Source: a bacterium
GTDB lineage: Bacteria > Cyanobacteriota > Vampirovibrionia > Gastranaerophilales > Gastranaerophilaceae
Length of the DNA stretch: 32,238 nucleotides
Direction: 5' to 3'
Assembly (NCBI GenBank): GCA_004558955.1
Contig: SFZC01000007.1
Coordinates: 1-32,238 of the forward strand
The notes under the pieces are model-generated. The model made no database searches and was not told the origin of the DNA. It was given only the letters and a program-made list of their open reading frames with translations. The position numbers were made by a program, and so were the translations under genes. Numbering within the stretch: position 1 is the stretch's first letter; every line of letters starts with the position of its first letter. Positions 6,722 to 13,272 of the stretch are shown here, piece after piece.

Positions 6722-7267
6722 TTAGAAACAAATCTTATCTAATGTTTGATTATATAATTTATCTTGTTCTTCAAATAATTTATTTATTGAAATTGGTTTT
6801 TTACAATTATGATAATTTAATTTAGGCACTTTTATAACTTCGCACAAGTTTTCAATATATGAGATACATTCAACAGCTTTATGTAACCTCAATCCGCCCT
6901 CAAAATCAAAAGGCATACTTGTTACAAGTTTACTATTTTTATTGTTATCAAGTACAAGTTCTATAAGTTTTTTAGTCGCTCCGCAAGAAGTTCCGCCACC
7001 GAGTGGAGCTATCGCAATAATGTTTTCATAGTCTTTAAGTAATTTCAAAATCTCATTTTTACATTCTCTAACAGAAAGTTCTCCTAAATACACCTCTCCT
7101 CCTGCAGCGAATTTTCCACAAATTTTTTCACCGATACGCATACCTGAATATTTTTCAATTACACCTATATCTGTATCAAGAAAAATTTTAGGTAGGTTTG
7201 TTTTGTAATTTGATAAAATTTTGCAACCTCCGTTACCTATTCCGATTAAGCAAGTTTTTTCAGTCAT
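6722..7267 (-). CDS. Short divergent FtsZ/tubulin-superfamily protein (FtsZ-like 2)
   Basis: A 181-aa second member of the FtsZ/tubulin superfamily. Visible are the N-terminal 'LIGIGNGGCKIL' (7-18), 'IFLDTDIGVIEKY' (28-40, the FtsZ 'AVNTD..AL' position), the signature 'APLGGGTSCGAT' (87-98) and 'SMPFDFEGGLRLHKAVECIS' (117-136), equivalent to FtsZ 'TKPFNFEGKKR...AEQGI'. In the signature the fifth residue, normally Gly, is Ser (GGGTSCG). As in FtsZ-like 1, the chain stops before the T7 catalytic loop and lacks the C-terminal domain. ATG 7267 is preceded by AAAGGAGG; the longer frame to 7300 has no such support. It follows promoter element 3. Two short paralogues in one element argue for a conserved, shortened form and against decay. 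Confidence 0.75.
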   Translation of the reverse strand: MTEKTCLIGIGNGGCKILSNYKTNLPKIFLDTDIGVIEKYSGMRIGEKICGKFAAGGEVYLGELSVRECKNEILKLLKDYENIIAIAPLGGGTSCGATKKLIELVLDNNKNSKLVTSMPFDFEGGLRLHKAVECISYIENLCEVIKVPKLNYHNCKKPISINKLFEEQDKLYNQTLDKICF

Positions 7268-7298
7268 TTTGACCTCCTTTTGTCGTCTTACATTAATC

Positions 7299-7331
7299 AT
7301 GTTAACAGGTAACTATGTCAAGTTCGGGTAC
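7299..7331 (-). promoter_or_regulatory. Island promoter element 3 (upstream of FtsZ-like 2)
   Basis: Reading leftward: 'GTACCCGAAC', TTGACA, 11 bases starting TA, then -10-like TAACAT (7304-7299), 32 bases before ATG 7267. TTGACA is only 11 bases from the -10 box, too close to be a normal -35; CCGAAC sits at the 17-base spacing. Confidence 0.7.
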
Positions 7332-7346
7332 ACAAAAAGTATCAAT

Positions 7347-8306
7347 TTAAAGTTTTTTTCTAATTTCATCAATATAATTTTTGTATTCTTTTTTTAACTT
7401 TTGTGGAGCTAAAATTTCAACAGCATAACCCCATTTAAACAAATTCCACATTATATGTTTATCGCCACTTGCTTTGAAGGTTACAATAACACTACCGTCA
7501 GATTGTTGTTTTACTTTTTGAGTTGGGTGAAAGTTGTAATTCAAAACATCTTCAGATGCTTCCGGAATAAATTTTAATTTAACATTATAGATTTCTCCAA
7601 AATAAACTCCAAATGATTTTTTTGAAAACTCTTGTAAATCAAAATTCTTTGCATCAAATTTCTCATTTGTTAATTGTATATTTTTCAATTTATGCAAAAC
7701 ATAGTTAAATTCACCGACACCTTTGGCAGATTCTCTTGCAATTAAATGAACTTTTTCTCCATAAATTAAGCCTAATGGTTCTAAAGTTCTTTCTTTATCG
7801 TGGTAAATTGCTTTAATTTTTCTATTTTCTTTTATTGCTTGGCGAATAATAGAAATAGTTTCTAAATTTACTTTATAACATTGTGATTGACGAATTGCAT
7901 AACCTTCTGATTGAAGTAATAGTTCAATTTGATTATTATCCATTTTGTTATGTTTATATTTTAAGGCTTTAATTTTGGTTAAAATTTCATCAAGTTCTGT
8001 TTGGGATAATTTATCACAAGTTGGTTTTAATTTTTCCAGAAACGCAATATCTTCATTTGAAAAAGAAATAAGTTCATTCAATGAATAATTGGTAAACCCC
8101 CATCGCTTACAACGTTCTTCTGTTTCTATTTCATCTACTTGCGGTAAAATTGCAAGTACACTATCACGCATTCTTTCTGCGGTTCTGCGAGAAACATTAA
8201 ACCTTTCTTGAATGTCATTTAATGATACTCCATTCAATTTTGAAAGCATAAAAATTATTAAATCAATTATATCTGAAACTCTTGAATATCTTGGTTTTTC
8301 TTCCAT
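7347..8306 (-). CDS. WYL-domain transcriptional regulator
   Basis: A 319-aa regulator of the YafY/WYL type. The N-terminus is a helix-turn-helix ('LNGVSLNDIQERFNVSRRTAERM', about residues 23-45). The WYL domain follows ('IRQAIKENRKIKAIY', 'LEPLGLIYGEKVHLIARE', 'LHKLKNIQLT') and then a WCX-type C-terminal part ('HIMWNLFKWGYAVEILAP'). WYL proteins bind nucleotides or nucleic acid ligands and are common in phage-defence islands and mobile elements as repressors or activators. ATG 8306 has AAAGGAG. It sits between rtcB and FtsZ-like 2 and has promoter element 4 in its own leader, so it may regulate itself and the other five genes with this element. That link is inferred from location only. Confidence 0.85.
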   Translation of the reverse strand: MEEKPRYSRVSDIIDLIIFMLSKLNGVSLNDIQERFNVSRRTAERMRDSVLAILPQVDEIETEERCKRWGFTNYSLNELISFSNEDIAFLEKLKPTCDKLSQTELDEILTKIKALKYKHNKMDNNQIELLLQSEGYAIRQSQCYKVNLETISIIRQAIKENRKIKAIYHDKERTLEPLGLIYGEKVHLIARESAKGVGEFNYVLHKLKNIQLTNEKFDAKNFDLQEFSKKSFGVYFGEIYNVKLKFIPEASEDVLNYNFHPTQKVKQQSDGSVIVTFKASGDKHIMWNLFKWGYAVEILAPQKLKKEYKNYIDEIRKKL

Positions 8307-8326
8307 ATATAAACTCCTTTTTGCTT

Positions 8327-8359
8327 ATTGTATCACAAAAATACGTCAAATATGGGCGT
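8327..8359 (-). promoter_or_regulatory. Island promoter element 4 (upstream of the WYL regulator)
   Basis: Reading leftward: 'ACGCCCATAT', TTGACG, 11 bases starting TA, then -10-like TACAAT (8332-8327), 21 bases before the start codon. The core ACGCCC-R-TAT is shared with element 5. Confidence 0.75.
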
Positions 8360-8363
8360 TAAT

Positions 8364-9485
8364 TTATTCTTTTGCTTTAAAGTTGTACAAGGGTTTTAAA
8401 TGGTCTATGATTTCAGCAGTTGGAGCAATCGCTTGAATTATCTCATTGCTGTCTTTATAAGCACTTGGAGATTCATCTAGTGTTGCAGTAGAAATACAAC
8501 TTGAAAAAATATCTTTCATTTGATTTTTATATTCTTGCATTGTCAACTGGTCTTTGGCTTGTGTTCTAGATAAGGCTCTGCCTGCACCATGCGGAGCAGA
8601 ATTATTCCAATCAGAATTACCTTTCCCGATGCAAATCAAAGAACCATCAGCCATATTAAGTGGAATTAAAACTTTCTCATTTTTATTACAAGAAATTGCC
8701 CCTTTTCTAATAATTCCATCTTGTCCAATGTAATTATGGATTGTTTCAAATTCCTCATCCAGCTTCCAACGCATTCCGACCATAATATCGTGTGCCATAA
8801 TTTTTCGATTTAAGTTTGCATATTCTCTGCAATATTCTGCACAAATTAAATAGTCTTGAGCATCTTTACCCGTTAAATATGATAATTGTTTTAGTTCTCC
8901 GGAGCCATAGCAATTTTTCTTAATTGCCAAATCTTGAAAATAGATTGCCAGTTTTAATCCGATATTTCTTGAACCACTGTGAATTATCAAGTATGTTCCT
9001 GTTGTACCTTTTTCTAAAGAGATAAAATGGTTTCCTCCACCTAGAGAACCGATTTTATTGACGTGATTGACAAAATTATCTTTCAGAATATCTTTGCAAA
9101 TCTTTTTAGTTTTTTCAATAAATTCTTCCGGAACTAATTCACTAAATCTTTTTCTTCCATCCCTACCAAATGGAATGTTCCGGCGAATAACTTTATCAAG
9201 TTTTTCATAATCATTCGTAATATCCTTATCATCCAGTTTTATAACATGCATTCCGCAAAATTGGTCAACTCCGATAATGTTTGGAATAATTTCTCCATTT
9301 TTAGGCATTTCAGCAGTAAAACCGATTGTACAGCCTTTCCCTTTATGGCAATCTGGCATTATTCTAACTTCGCAATCTTTAAAAATTGGGTGATTACAGA
9401 TTGCCAATGTCTGTTCTGTAACATCAATATCTTCAACTTCTGTAAAAATTTTTGCTGATGTATATTTCCCATTTATTTCGTACAT
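8364..9485 (-). CDS. rtcB: RtcB-type RNA 3'-phosphate ligase
   Basis: A 373-aa RtcB-family RNA ligase, which joins 2',3'-cyclic phosphate or 3'-phosphate ends to 5'-OH ends using GTP and Mn2+. Diagnostic motifs are 'PDCHKGKG' (44-51), 'GVDQFCGMHV' with metal ligands D74 and C77, 'GSLGGGNHFISLE', 'IHSGSRNIGLK' and 'HGAGRALSRTQAK' with the guanylylated His at about 299. It is shorter than E. coli RtcB (408 aa) but complete in motifs. ATG 9485 follows AAGGAGG. It lies 42 bp after the small gene at 9528 and is followed by the WYL regulator. No archease or RtcR is near. In an element that also carries a HEPN RNase-like protein, it might reverse RNA cleavage; this is inference. Confidence 0.93.
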   Translation of the reverse strand: MYEINGKYTSAKIFTEVEDIDVTEQTLAICNHPIFKDCEVRIMPDCHKGKGCTIGFTAEMPKNGEIIPNIIGVDQFCGMHVIKLDDKDITNDYEKLDKVIRRNIPFGRDGRKRFSELVPEEFIEKTKKICKDILKDNFVNHVNKIGSLGGGNHFISLEKGTTGTYLIIHSGSRNIGLKLAIYFQDLAIKKNCYGSGELKQLSYLTGKDAQDYLICAEYCREYANLNRKIMAHDIMVGMRWKLDEEFETIHNYIGQDGIIRKGAISCNKNEKVLIPLNMADGSLICIGKGNSDWNNSAPHGAGRALSRTQAKDQLTMQEYKNQMKDIFSSCISTATLDESPSAYKDSNEIIQAIAPTAEIIDHLKPLYNFKAKE

Positions 9486-9527
9486 TATTCCTCCTTATTA
9501 TTATTTTAGTTTTAATTTTCTTGCTAA

Positions 9528-9842
9528 TTATGCTGCCATTTTTTCTGTTATATGTAATCTTTGAGCGGTTGCTTTTATTGAAAAATGTTCTTCGCCAAAA
9601 ATCTTTTTAAAATCAGATATTGAAATAGCAGTTCCTTCGCATCTACAACTTGGCGGAATTTTATCCAAAATTTTATAATCCATTGATTCAATAAAGGTTT
9701 TGAATTTGCCTAAATCTGTAAAATTACCATTTTTATCTGTCCATAATTTTGATTCTGATTTATAAAAATCTGAAATGTATTTCATTATCATTTGCATATT
9801 TCCGCTAAAGACTACTTTGTTTGCTCGTATTAAATATTTCAT
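9528..9842 (-). CDS. Hypothetical protein, 104 aa
   Basis: No family recognised. The protein starts 'MKYLIRANKVVFSGNMQMI' and ends with a possible helical DNA-binding segment ('ISDFKKIFGEEHFSIKATAQ'), with two Cys in 'PPSCRCEG'. No signal peptide. I chose ATG 9842, with AAGGAT upstream; an in-frame TTG two codons earlier is less likely. It is the first gene after promoter element 5 and probably heads a transcript with rtcB, 42 bp downstream. Confidence 0.6.
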   Translation of the reverse strand: MKYLIRANKVVFSGNMQMIMKYISDFYKSESKLWTDKNGNFTDLGKFKTFIESMDYKILDKIPPSCRCEGTAISISDFKKIFGEEHFSIKATAQRLHITEKMAA

Positions 9843-9868
9843 TTTCAATAATCCTTTTCTTTTTTTAC

Positions 9869-9901
9869 ATCATAAAATATAAGTACGTCTTATACGGGCG
9901 T
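9869..9901 (-). promoter_or_regulatory. Island promoter element 5 (upstream of the 104-aa gene and rtcB)
   Basis: Reading leftward: 'ACGCCCGTAT', AAGACG, 11 bases starting TA, then -10-like TATGAT (9874-9869), 27 bases before ATG 9842. It would drive the small gene and rtcB. Confidence 0.7.
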
Positions 9902-10053
9902 ACTGAATTGATGCTCTTTTTGAATAGTTTTTCAAGTCATTGAAAAGAATTGTGTCTAAGTGATTTGGATAAAATAACACTATTAATTTACAAATAGAAA
10001 AATTAAATAATTATTGTGAGAACTTATATTCCCTTAAAATATTACTCGAAGTC

Positions 10054-10143
10054 TTGACAAAAATTGAATTATAGTAAATAATATACATGTACAACCTAGG
10101 ATGTTCTCCCTGCACTTTGCTGCATAGAAGCCTAGGTTTTTTT
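10054..10143 (+). ncRNA. Candidate small RNA with promoter and terminator-like hairpin
   Basis: A TTGACA box (10054-10059) is followed by an AT-rich -10 region (AATAAT at 10077-10082, 17-base spacing). About 10 bases on begins a bulged hairpin: AACCTAGG (10093-10100) pairs with CCTAGGTT (10131-10138), with inner TTCT/AGAA and TGCA/TGCA stems. A run of seven T (10137-10143) follows. This would give a structured RNA of about 55 nt. It converges on the HEPN Abi-like gene, whose TAG stop lies in the 3' arm. Some Abi-family HEPN toxins (AbiF type) have partner ncRNAs, but no match to a known RNA was tested. The hairpin could simply be the terminator of the Abi gene. Confidence 0.4.
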
Positions 10144-10833
10144 GTTTGGAAGTGTTGTACGTTTCACCAATATATTGTATGTATCTAAAAAAGTAGATGT
10201 TTGTTTCAATATTTTCAAATTATCATTTGGCAAAAAAGATAACATTTCTAAAATATCATTGTATAAATTTAATGTACGTTCTGGATACTTAAATATTTTT
10301 TCATAATGAAATACTCTGTTTCTAAACCGTCTGATATTGTATAATTTTTTAGCTATATAATTTATTGATGGTTTCTTATTAAAATTAGGAAATACTCCAT
10401 AAAAACGTCTTGGCTTATTCCAAATTAATGAATTGTATTTTTTTACACAAAGATTTGTCCAAAATCCAAAATTAAGATTTGCAACAATTTTACCTGTAGA
10501 AAAATCTTTTGATTTTTCTATGCATTCAATTTTTGTGTCATTGTATGTCTTTAAGAGAACTTTGTATTCACTAATGTCAAGTTGTATTTTATTATTTATT
10601 GCATCTTCAATCCATGTTTTTGAAATATATTCCTTTAAAATATTATTAATTGTATTTCTTAAAATGACTTCCAATGTACATAGTTCAGGATAGATAGCTT
10701 GCGATATTTTTATATTGTCTCTGTAATTTGCAACTATTTCATTAATCGTGTCATTTTCAGAATATGCAAATGAGGCTAACCTTTCAGTACTATATATTAT
10801 GTCATATTTTTCGATTTCTTTTTGTTTAACCAT
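10132..10833 (-). CDS. Abi-like HEPN-domain protein (abortive infection type)
   Basis: A 233-aa protein of the Abi-like family. The N-terminus 'YSTERLASFAYSEND', the helix 'YPELCTLEVILRNTINNIL' (48-66), 'NFGFWTNLCVKKYNSLIW' (121-138) and 'IRRFRNRVFHYEKIF' (167-181) are typical. The last contains the HEPN RNase motif RNxxxH (R171, N172, H176). HEPN proteins of this type cleave RNA and cause growth arrest during phage infection. No ribosome binding site precedes ATG 10833. Instead TATAAT (10845-10840) ends 6 bases before it, so the mRNA is probably leaderless. A small-RNA candidate converges on its 3' end, and an XRE regulator gene lies 108 bp upstream. Substrate and trigger are unknown. Confidence 0.75.
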   Translation of the reverse strand: MVKQKEIEKYDIIYSTERLASFAYSENDTINEIVANYRDNIKISQAIYPELCTLEVILRNTINNILKEYISKTWIEDAINNKIQLDISEYKVLLKTYNDTKIECIEKSKDFSTGKIVANLNFGFWTNLCVKKYNSLIWNKPRRFYGVFPNFNKKPSINYIAKKLYNIRRFRNRVFHYEKIFKYPERTLNLYNDILEMLSFLPNDNLKILKQTSTFLDTYNILVKRTTLPNKKT

Positions 10834-10940
10834 GCGTAAATTATACTACAAATAGACTTATCCGGAATTCTTAATTGTTAGAAATAAAGCCTTATGTTAT
10901 TTATACAAAGTTTTGCAAGTATATTTCCTAAATTTTAGCC

Positions 10941-11255
10941 CTAATCAACAAGAGCTTTTGCTATTTTATAAAAATCTTTCATTCTCTCAGGGTTATTATT
11001 CAAAATTTGTTCAATTTCAGCTTGTAAGTTTTTATTATCATTATGATGTTCAAAATTAAAAACTTCTGAAAAATCTACCTCAAGCACTTGTAATAGTTTT
11101 TCTAGTGTTGACATTAATGGATAATTTCGTCCTGTAACGATGTTGCTTAATGCTGTTGGTTCTATTCCAATTAACTCTGCTAATTTTTCTTGGCTAATAT
11201 TTTTCTTTTTAATAAGTTCTTTAATCCTACGTCCTAAAAGCTTTTTCTTATCCAT
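10941..11255 (-). CDS. XRE-family helix-turn-helix regulator
   Basis: A 104-aa Cro/CI-type protein. The HTH occupies residues 9-65: 'IKELIKKKNISQEKLAELIG', 'IEPTALSNIVTGRNYPLMST', 'LEKLLQVLEV'. A short helical C-terminus ('ERMKDFYKIAKALV') may mediate dimerisation. ATG 11255 has AAGGTGAT. It is divergent from the first DUF1643 gene and upstream of the HEPN gene. The intergenic region carries repeated TTCAGTAY sites that are likely its operators. Confidence 0.85.
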   Translation of the reverse strand: MDKKKLLGRRIKELIKKKNISQEKLAELIGIEPTALSNIVTGRNYPLMSTLEKLLQVLEVDFSEVFNFEHHNDNKNLQAEIEQILNNNPERMKDFYKIAKALVD

Positions 11256-11280
11256 ATAATCACCTTACTTGCAATTTGAT

Positions 11281-11309
11281 TTTATATAATCGTACAAATA
11301 AAGTTTCAA
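11281..11309 (-). promoter_or_regulatory. Promoter of the XRE regulator gene
   Basis: Leftward -35 TTGAAA (11309-11304), a 17-base spacer and -10 TATAAA (11286-11281), 25 bases before ATG 11255. It is an ordinary sigma-70-type promoter without the CCR/RACRTA element found elsewhere in the island. Confidence 0.6.
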
Positions 11310-11324
11310 AATCGACATAGAAAG

Positions 11325-11405
11325 ATACTGAACTTAAATGAGTTAATTCAGTATGAAATGTATTATGATTTGATTATTCTGTACTTCTGAGCAAAACTTC
11401 AGTAC
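11325..11405. promoter_or_regulatory. Probable operator array (TTCAGTAY repeats)
   Basis: ATACTGAA (11325-11332) and TTCAGTAT (11347-11354) form a perfect 8-bp inverted repeat. GTACTTCTGA (11381-11390) and TTCAGTAC (11398-11405) form a second, weaker pair. All lie between the divergent XRE and DUF1643 genes, the usual place for operators of an XRE regulator. Confidence 0.5.
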
Positions 11406-11471
11406 AAAGGAGATTAACACCCATTTCTGACATAGTTTGAAGTTAGAATAGGTAAAAGAAAGGATTTTAAT

Positions 11472-12332
11472 ATGTATTCAAAAGAAAAAATCGAAAATCT
11501 GCTTAGTATGTTCAAACTTGCAAAACCCATGGATTTGAAAAATGGAAACGGGTTTCTTGTATATTCTGATGAAACTATTGATAATACTTCAAATAGTGAG
11601 TTAAAACATAAATATGAGAATGAATGTAAAGAGATAAAAAGCAAAAAAGAAAAAAATATTTATCGTTATTACTATTATGAAAAATTTGAAAACGATAGCA
11701 CACTACATGCAACAATAGTCATGATGAATCCAGCTTTTGCGGATTCTGTAGAACCTGATAATACAATTAAAAATATCGAAAAATATTTGAATAACGAAAA
11801 AGATGCTATTTTAAAACATTTACCGAATATTCACAATGAATTCGGTTCATTTGATATTATAAATCTTTATCCTATTAGAATGCCAAAATCTGAAAAGCTC
11901 AATGAGTTTTTAGAGCTAACAAAAATTGAAACAGAAAAGTATAAACAATTTGTTAAAGATTATCTCAGGGAAAGCGACAAAAATCACATTGTTATTGCTG
12001 CCTGGGGCGCTAATAAAAAAGATAATGAACTTGCTAGAAAATTATTTGCAGACTTGGATATAAAATTCTATTGTTATGGATTAACTAAAAATGGTTACCC
12101 AAAACATTTTAGTTCATTAGCATATAACAATTTTAATAAGTTTAGATGCCCATTACCTTATATAAAAATTAATAATTGGATTAAGAAGTCTGGTTTATCC
12201 GCTTATGACAAAGAAAGACTTGATGACGTAAGAAATTTAAAACAGTGGCTTACAAGCTCTCCATCAATAAGCCAATACTACGTTGATTATATGAATGGTC
12301 TGCTAAAAGATGTTTTTAAGCAAGTTGAGTAG
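11472..12332 (+). CDS. DUF1643 domain protein 1
   Basis: A 286-aa protein with a DUF1643 domain: 'ATIVMMNPAFADSVEPDNTI' (80-99), 'FGSFDIINLYPIRMPKSEKL', 'HIVIAAWGAN' and 'YCYGLTKNGYPKHFSSLAY'. These match the family pattern NPS.AD..DxTI, N-L-x-x-x-R, AWG and the LGxTKxGxPRHP-type end. DUF1643 proteins occur in phages and bacterial accessory regions, and their reaction is not established as far as I know. The N-terminal 65 residues and the C-terminal tail are extra. ATG 11472 has AAAGGATT. It is divergent from the XRE regulator gene and followed by a second DUF1643 gene. Confidence 0.8.
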   Translation: MYSKEKIENLLSMFKLAKPMDLKNGNGFLVYSDETIDNTSNSELKHKYENECKEIKSKKEKNIYRYYYYEKFENDSTLHATIVMMNPAFADSVEPDNTIKNIEKYLNNEKDAILKHLPNIHNEFGSFDIINLYPIRMPKSEKLNEFLELTKIETEKYKQFVKDYLRESDKNHIVIAAWGANKKDNELARKLFADLDIKFYCYGLTKNGYPKHFSSLAYNNFNKFRCPLPYIKINNWIKKSGLSAYDKERLDDVRNLKQWLTSSPSISQYYVDYMNGLLKDVFKQVE

Positions 12333-12401
12333 TTAATTTTTGTGTCTAAGTACTTGAATTCTTTTATAGCAAGAGCGATGAATGGAACTAGCACGCCCGA
12401 A

Positions 12402-12430
12402 TTGGTTGTTAAAATAATCAATAATATATT
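12402..12430 (+). promoter_or_regulatory. Promoter before the second DUF1643 gene
   Basis: -35 TTGGTT (12402-12407), a 17-base spacer and -10 TATATT (12425-12430), 18 bases before ATG 12449. It suggests the second DUF1643 gene can be expressed separately from the first, 116 bp upstream. Confidence 0.45.
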
Positions 12431-12448
12431 TGCGAAAGGAGATATTAT

Positions 12449-13150
12449 ATGCAAAATGTAAAAAAGGTACTTGAAAATATTGAAAAATTTAATAACACTA
12501 CAAAATTGAATAAAGTTATGCCAGAAGGAGACATTATTTATGAACCTTTAATAAATAGTAAATCAAAAAAATCTAGTGGAACTAGAAATTATGGTTATAT
12601 GATTTTCTCTAAAGAAGAATATGAACCTGCGTTAGACAAACTGAAACAATGTCAACGAAAACATAGATACTACTATTATGAACAATTAGCAAAAGATAAT
12701 GCTAAAAATGTTATATTTGTAATGTTCAACCCGAGTACGGCTTGTCCAAATTGTGATGATCCTACGATTAGAAATTGCCGAACTTTAGTTGAAAATACAT
12801 ACGGAAGTATGGAGATTATAAATATTTATTCTCAAAGAAATCCAAATGTTAAAGAAATTGTAAAAGACGATAATGAAGAAAACTTGAATTTCATTAAAGC
12901 ATTTTTAGATAATTGCAGAGGTTCGGATATTGTTGTCGCTTGGGGCTATGGTAAAAAAAAGAAATACAAAGCTCAAGTTGAAGCCGTAGAAAAATTACTA
13001 GATGATTTTAATAAGTATAAAATCATAGTAAAAGAAGAGGTAATTAAAAAAAGAATTAAAGAAATTCAAAATCTTGATAGGCACCCTGCACCAACATCTT
13101 GGGCAGTTTTTAATGGGTTTGGGTATTCAGCAGAATTAGCTAAGTATTAA
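12449..13150 (+). CDS. DUF1643 domain protein 2
   Basis: A 233-aa DUF1643 protein: 'NVIFVMFNPSTACPNCDDPT' (87-106) followed by 'IRNCRTL', then 'MEIINIYSQRNPN', 'SDIVVAWGYGKK' and a C-terminal 'RHPAPTSWAVFNGFGYS'. It shares 'YYYYE' before the domain with the upstream gene but is otherwise divergent, so the two are old paralogues or a functional pair. CPNC in the first motif could bind metal; this is speculative. ATG 12449 follows AAAGGAG. A strong hairpin lies just after the stop. Confidence 0.8.
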   Translation: MQNVKKVLENIEKFNNTTKLNKVMPEGDIIYEPLINSKSKKSSGTRNYGYMIFSKEEYEPALDKLKQCQRKHRYYYYEQLAKDNAKNVIFVMFNPSTACPNCDDPTIRNCRTLVENTYGSMEIINIYSQRNPNVKEIVKDDNEENLNFIKAFLDNCRGSDIVVAWGYGKKKKYKAQVEAVEKLLDDFNKYKIIVKEEVIKKRIKEIQNLDRHPAPTSWAVFNGFGYSAELAKY

Positions 13151-13155
13151 TATTT

Positions 13156-13190
13156 ATTTACGCCACGTTCGAAATGGACGTGGCGTAAAT
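13156..13190. terminator. Perfect 13-bp hairpin after the DUF1643 pair
   Basis: ATTTACGCCACGT (13156-13168) and ACGTGGCGTAAAT (13178-13190) are perfectly complementary around a 9-base loop. It lies 5 bases after the DUF1643-2 stop. There is no long T tract, so it may be a Rho-independent terminator of poor form, an RNA-stabilising hairpin or a protein-binding palindrome. Confidence 0.5.
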
Positions 13191-13218
13191 GCTATTTATA
13201 TAGTATTTTTAATTAAAC

Positions 13219-13271
13219 TTGCAAAATTCGGAGAAAATGTGGTATAATATCCGTATAACATTCGGAGAAAA
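13219..13271 (+). promoter_or_regulatory. Fic gene promoter with a 12-bp direct repeat
   Basis: -35 TTGCAA (13219-13224), an 18-base spacer and -10 TATAAT (13243-13248). ATTCGGAGAAAA occurs twice, at 13226-13237 in the spacer and at 13260-13271, where it supplies the ribosome binding site of the fic gene. The repeat is 34 bases apart start to start. Confidence 0.6.
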
Positions 13272-13272
13272 C

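Noticed and set aside
7316..7321. TTGACA in promoter element 3 as a standard -35 box
   Set aside because: It is only 11 bases from the -10 box, and the same position holds CTAACG or AAGACG in sister sites, so it belongs to the RACRTA block.
9951..12352. TTGTGTCTAAGT present near 9951 and near 12341
   Set aside because: A 12-bp match in AT-rich DNA of this length is expected by chance, and the flanks differ.
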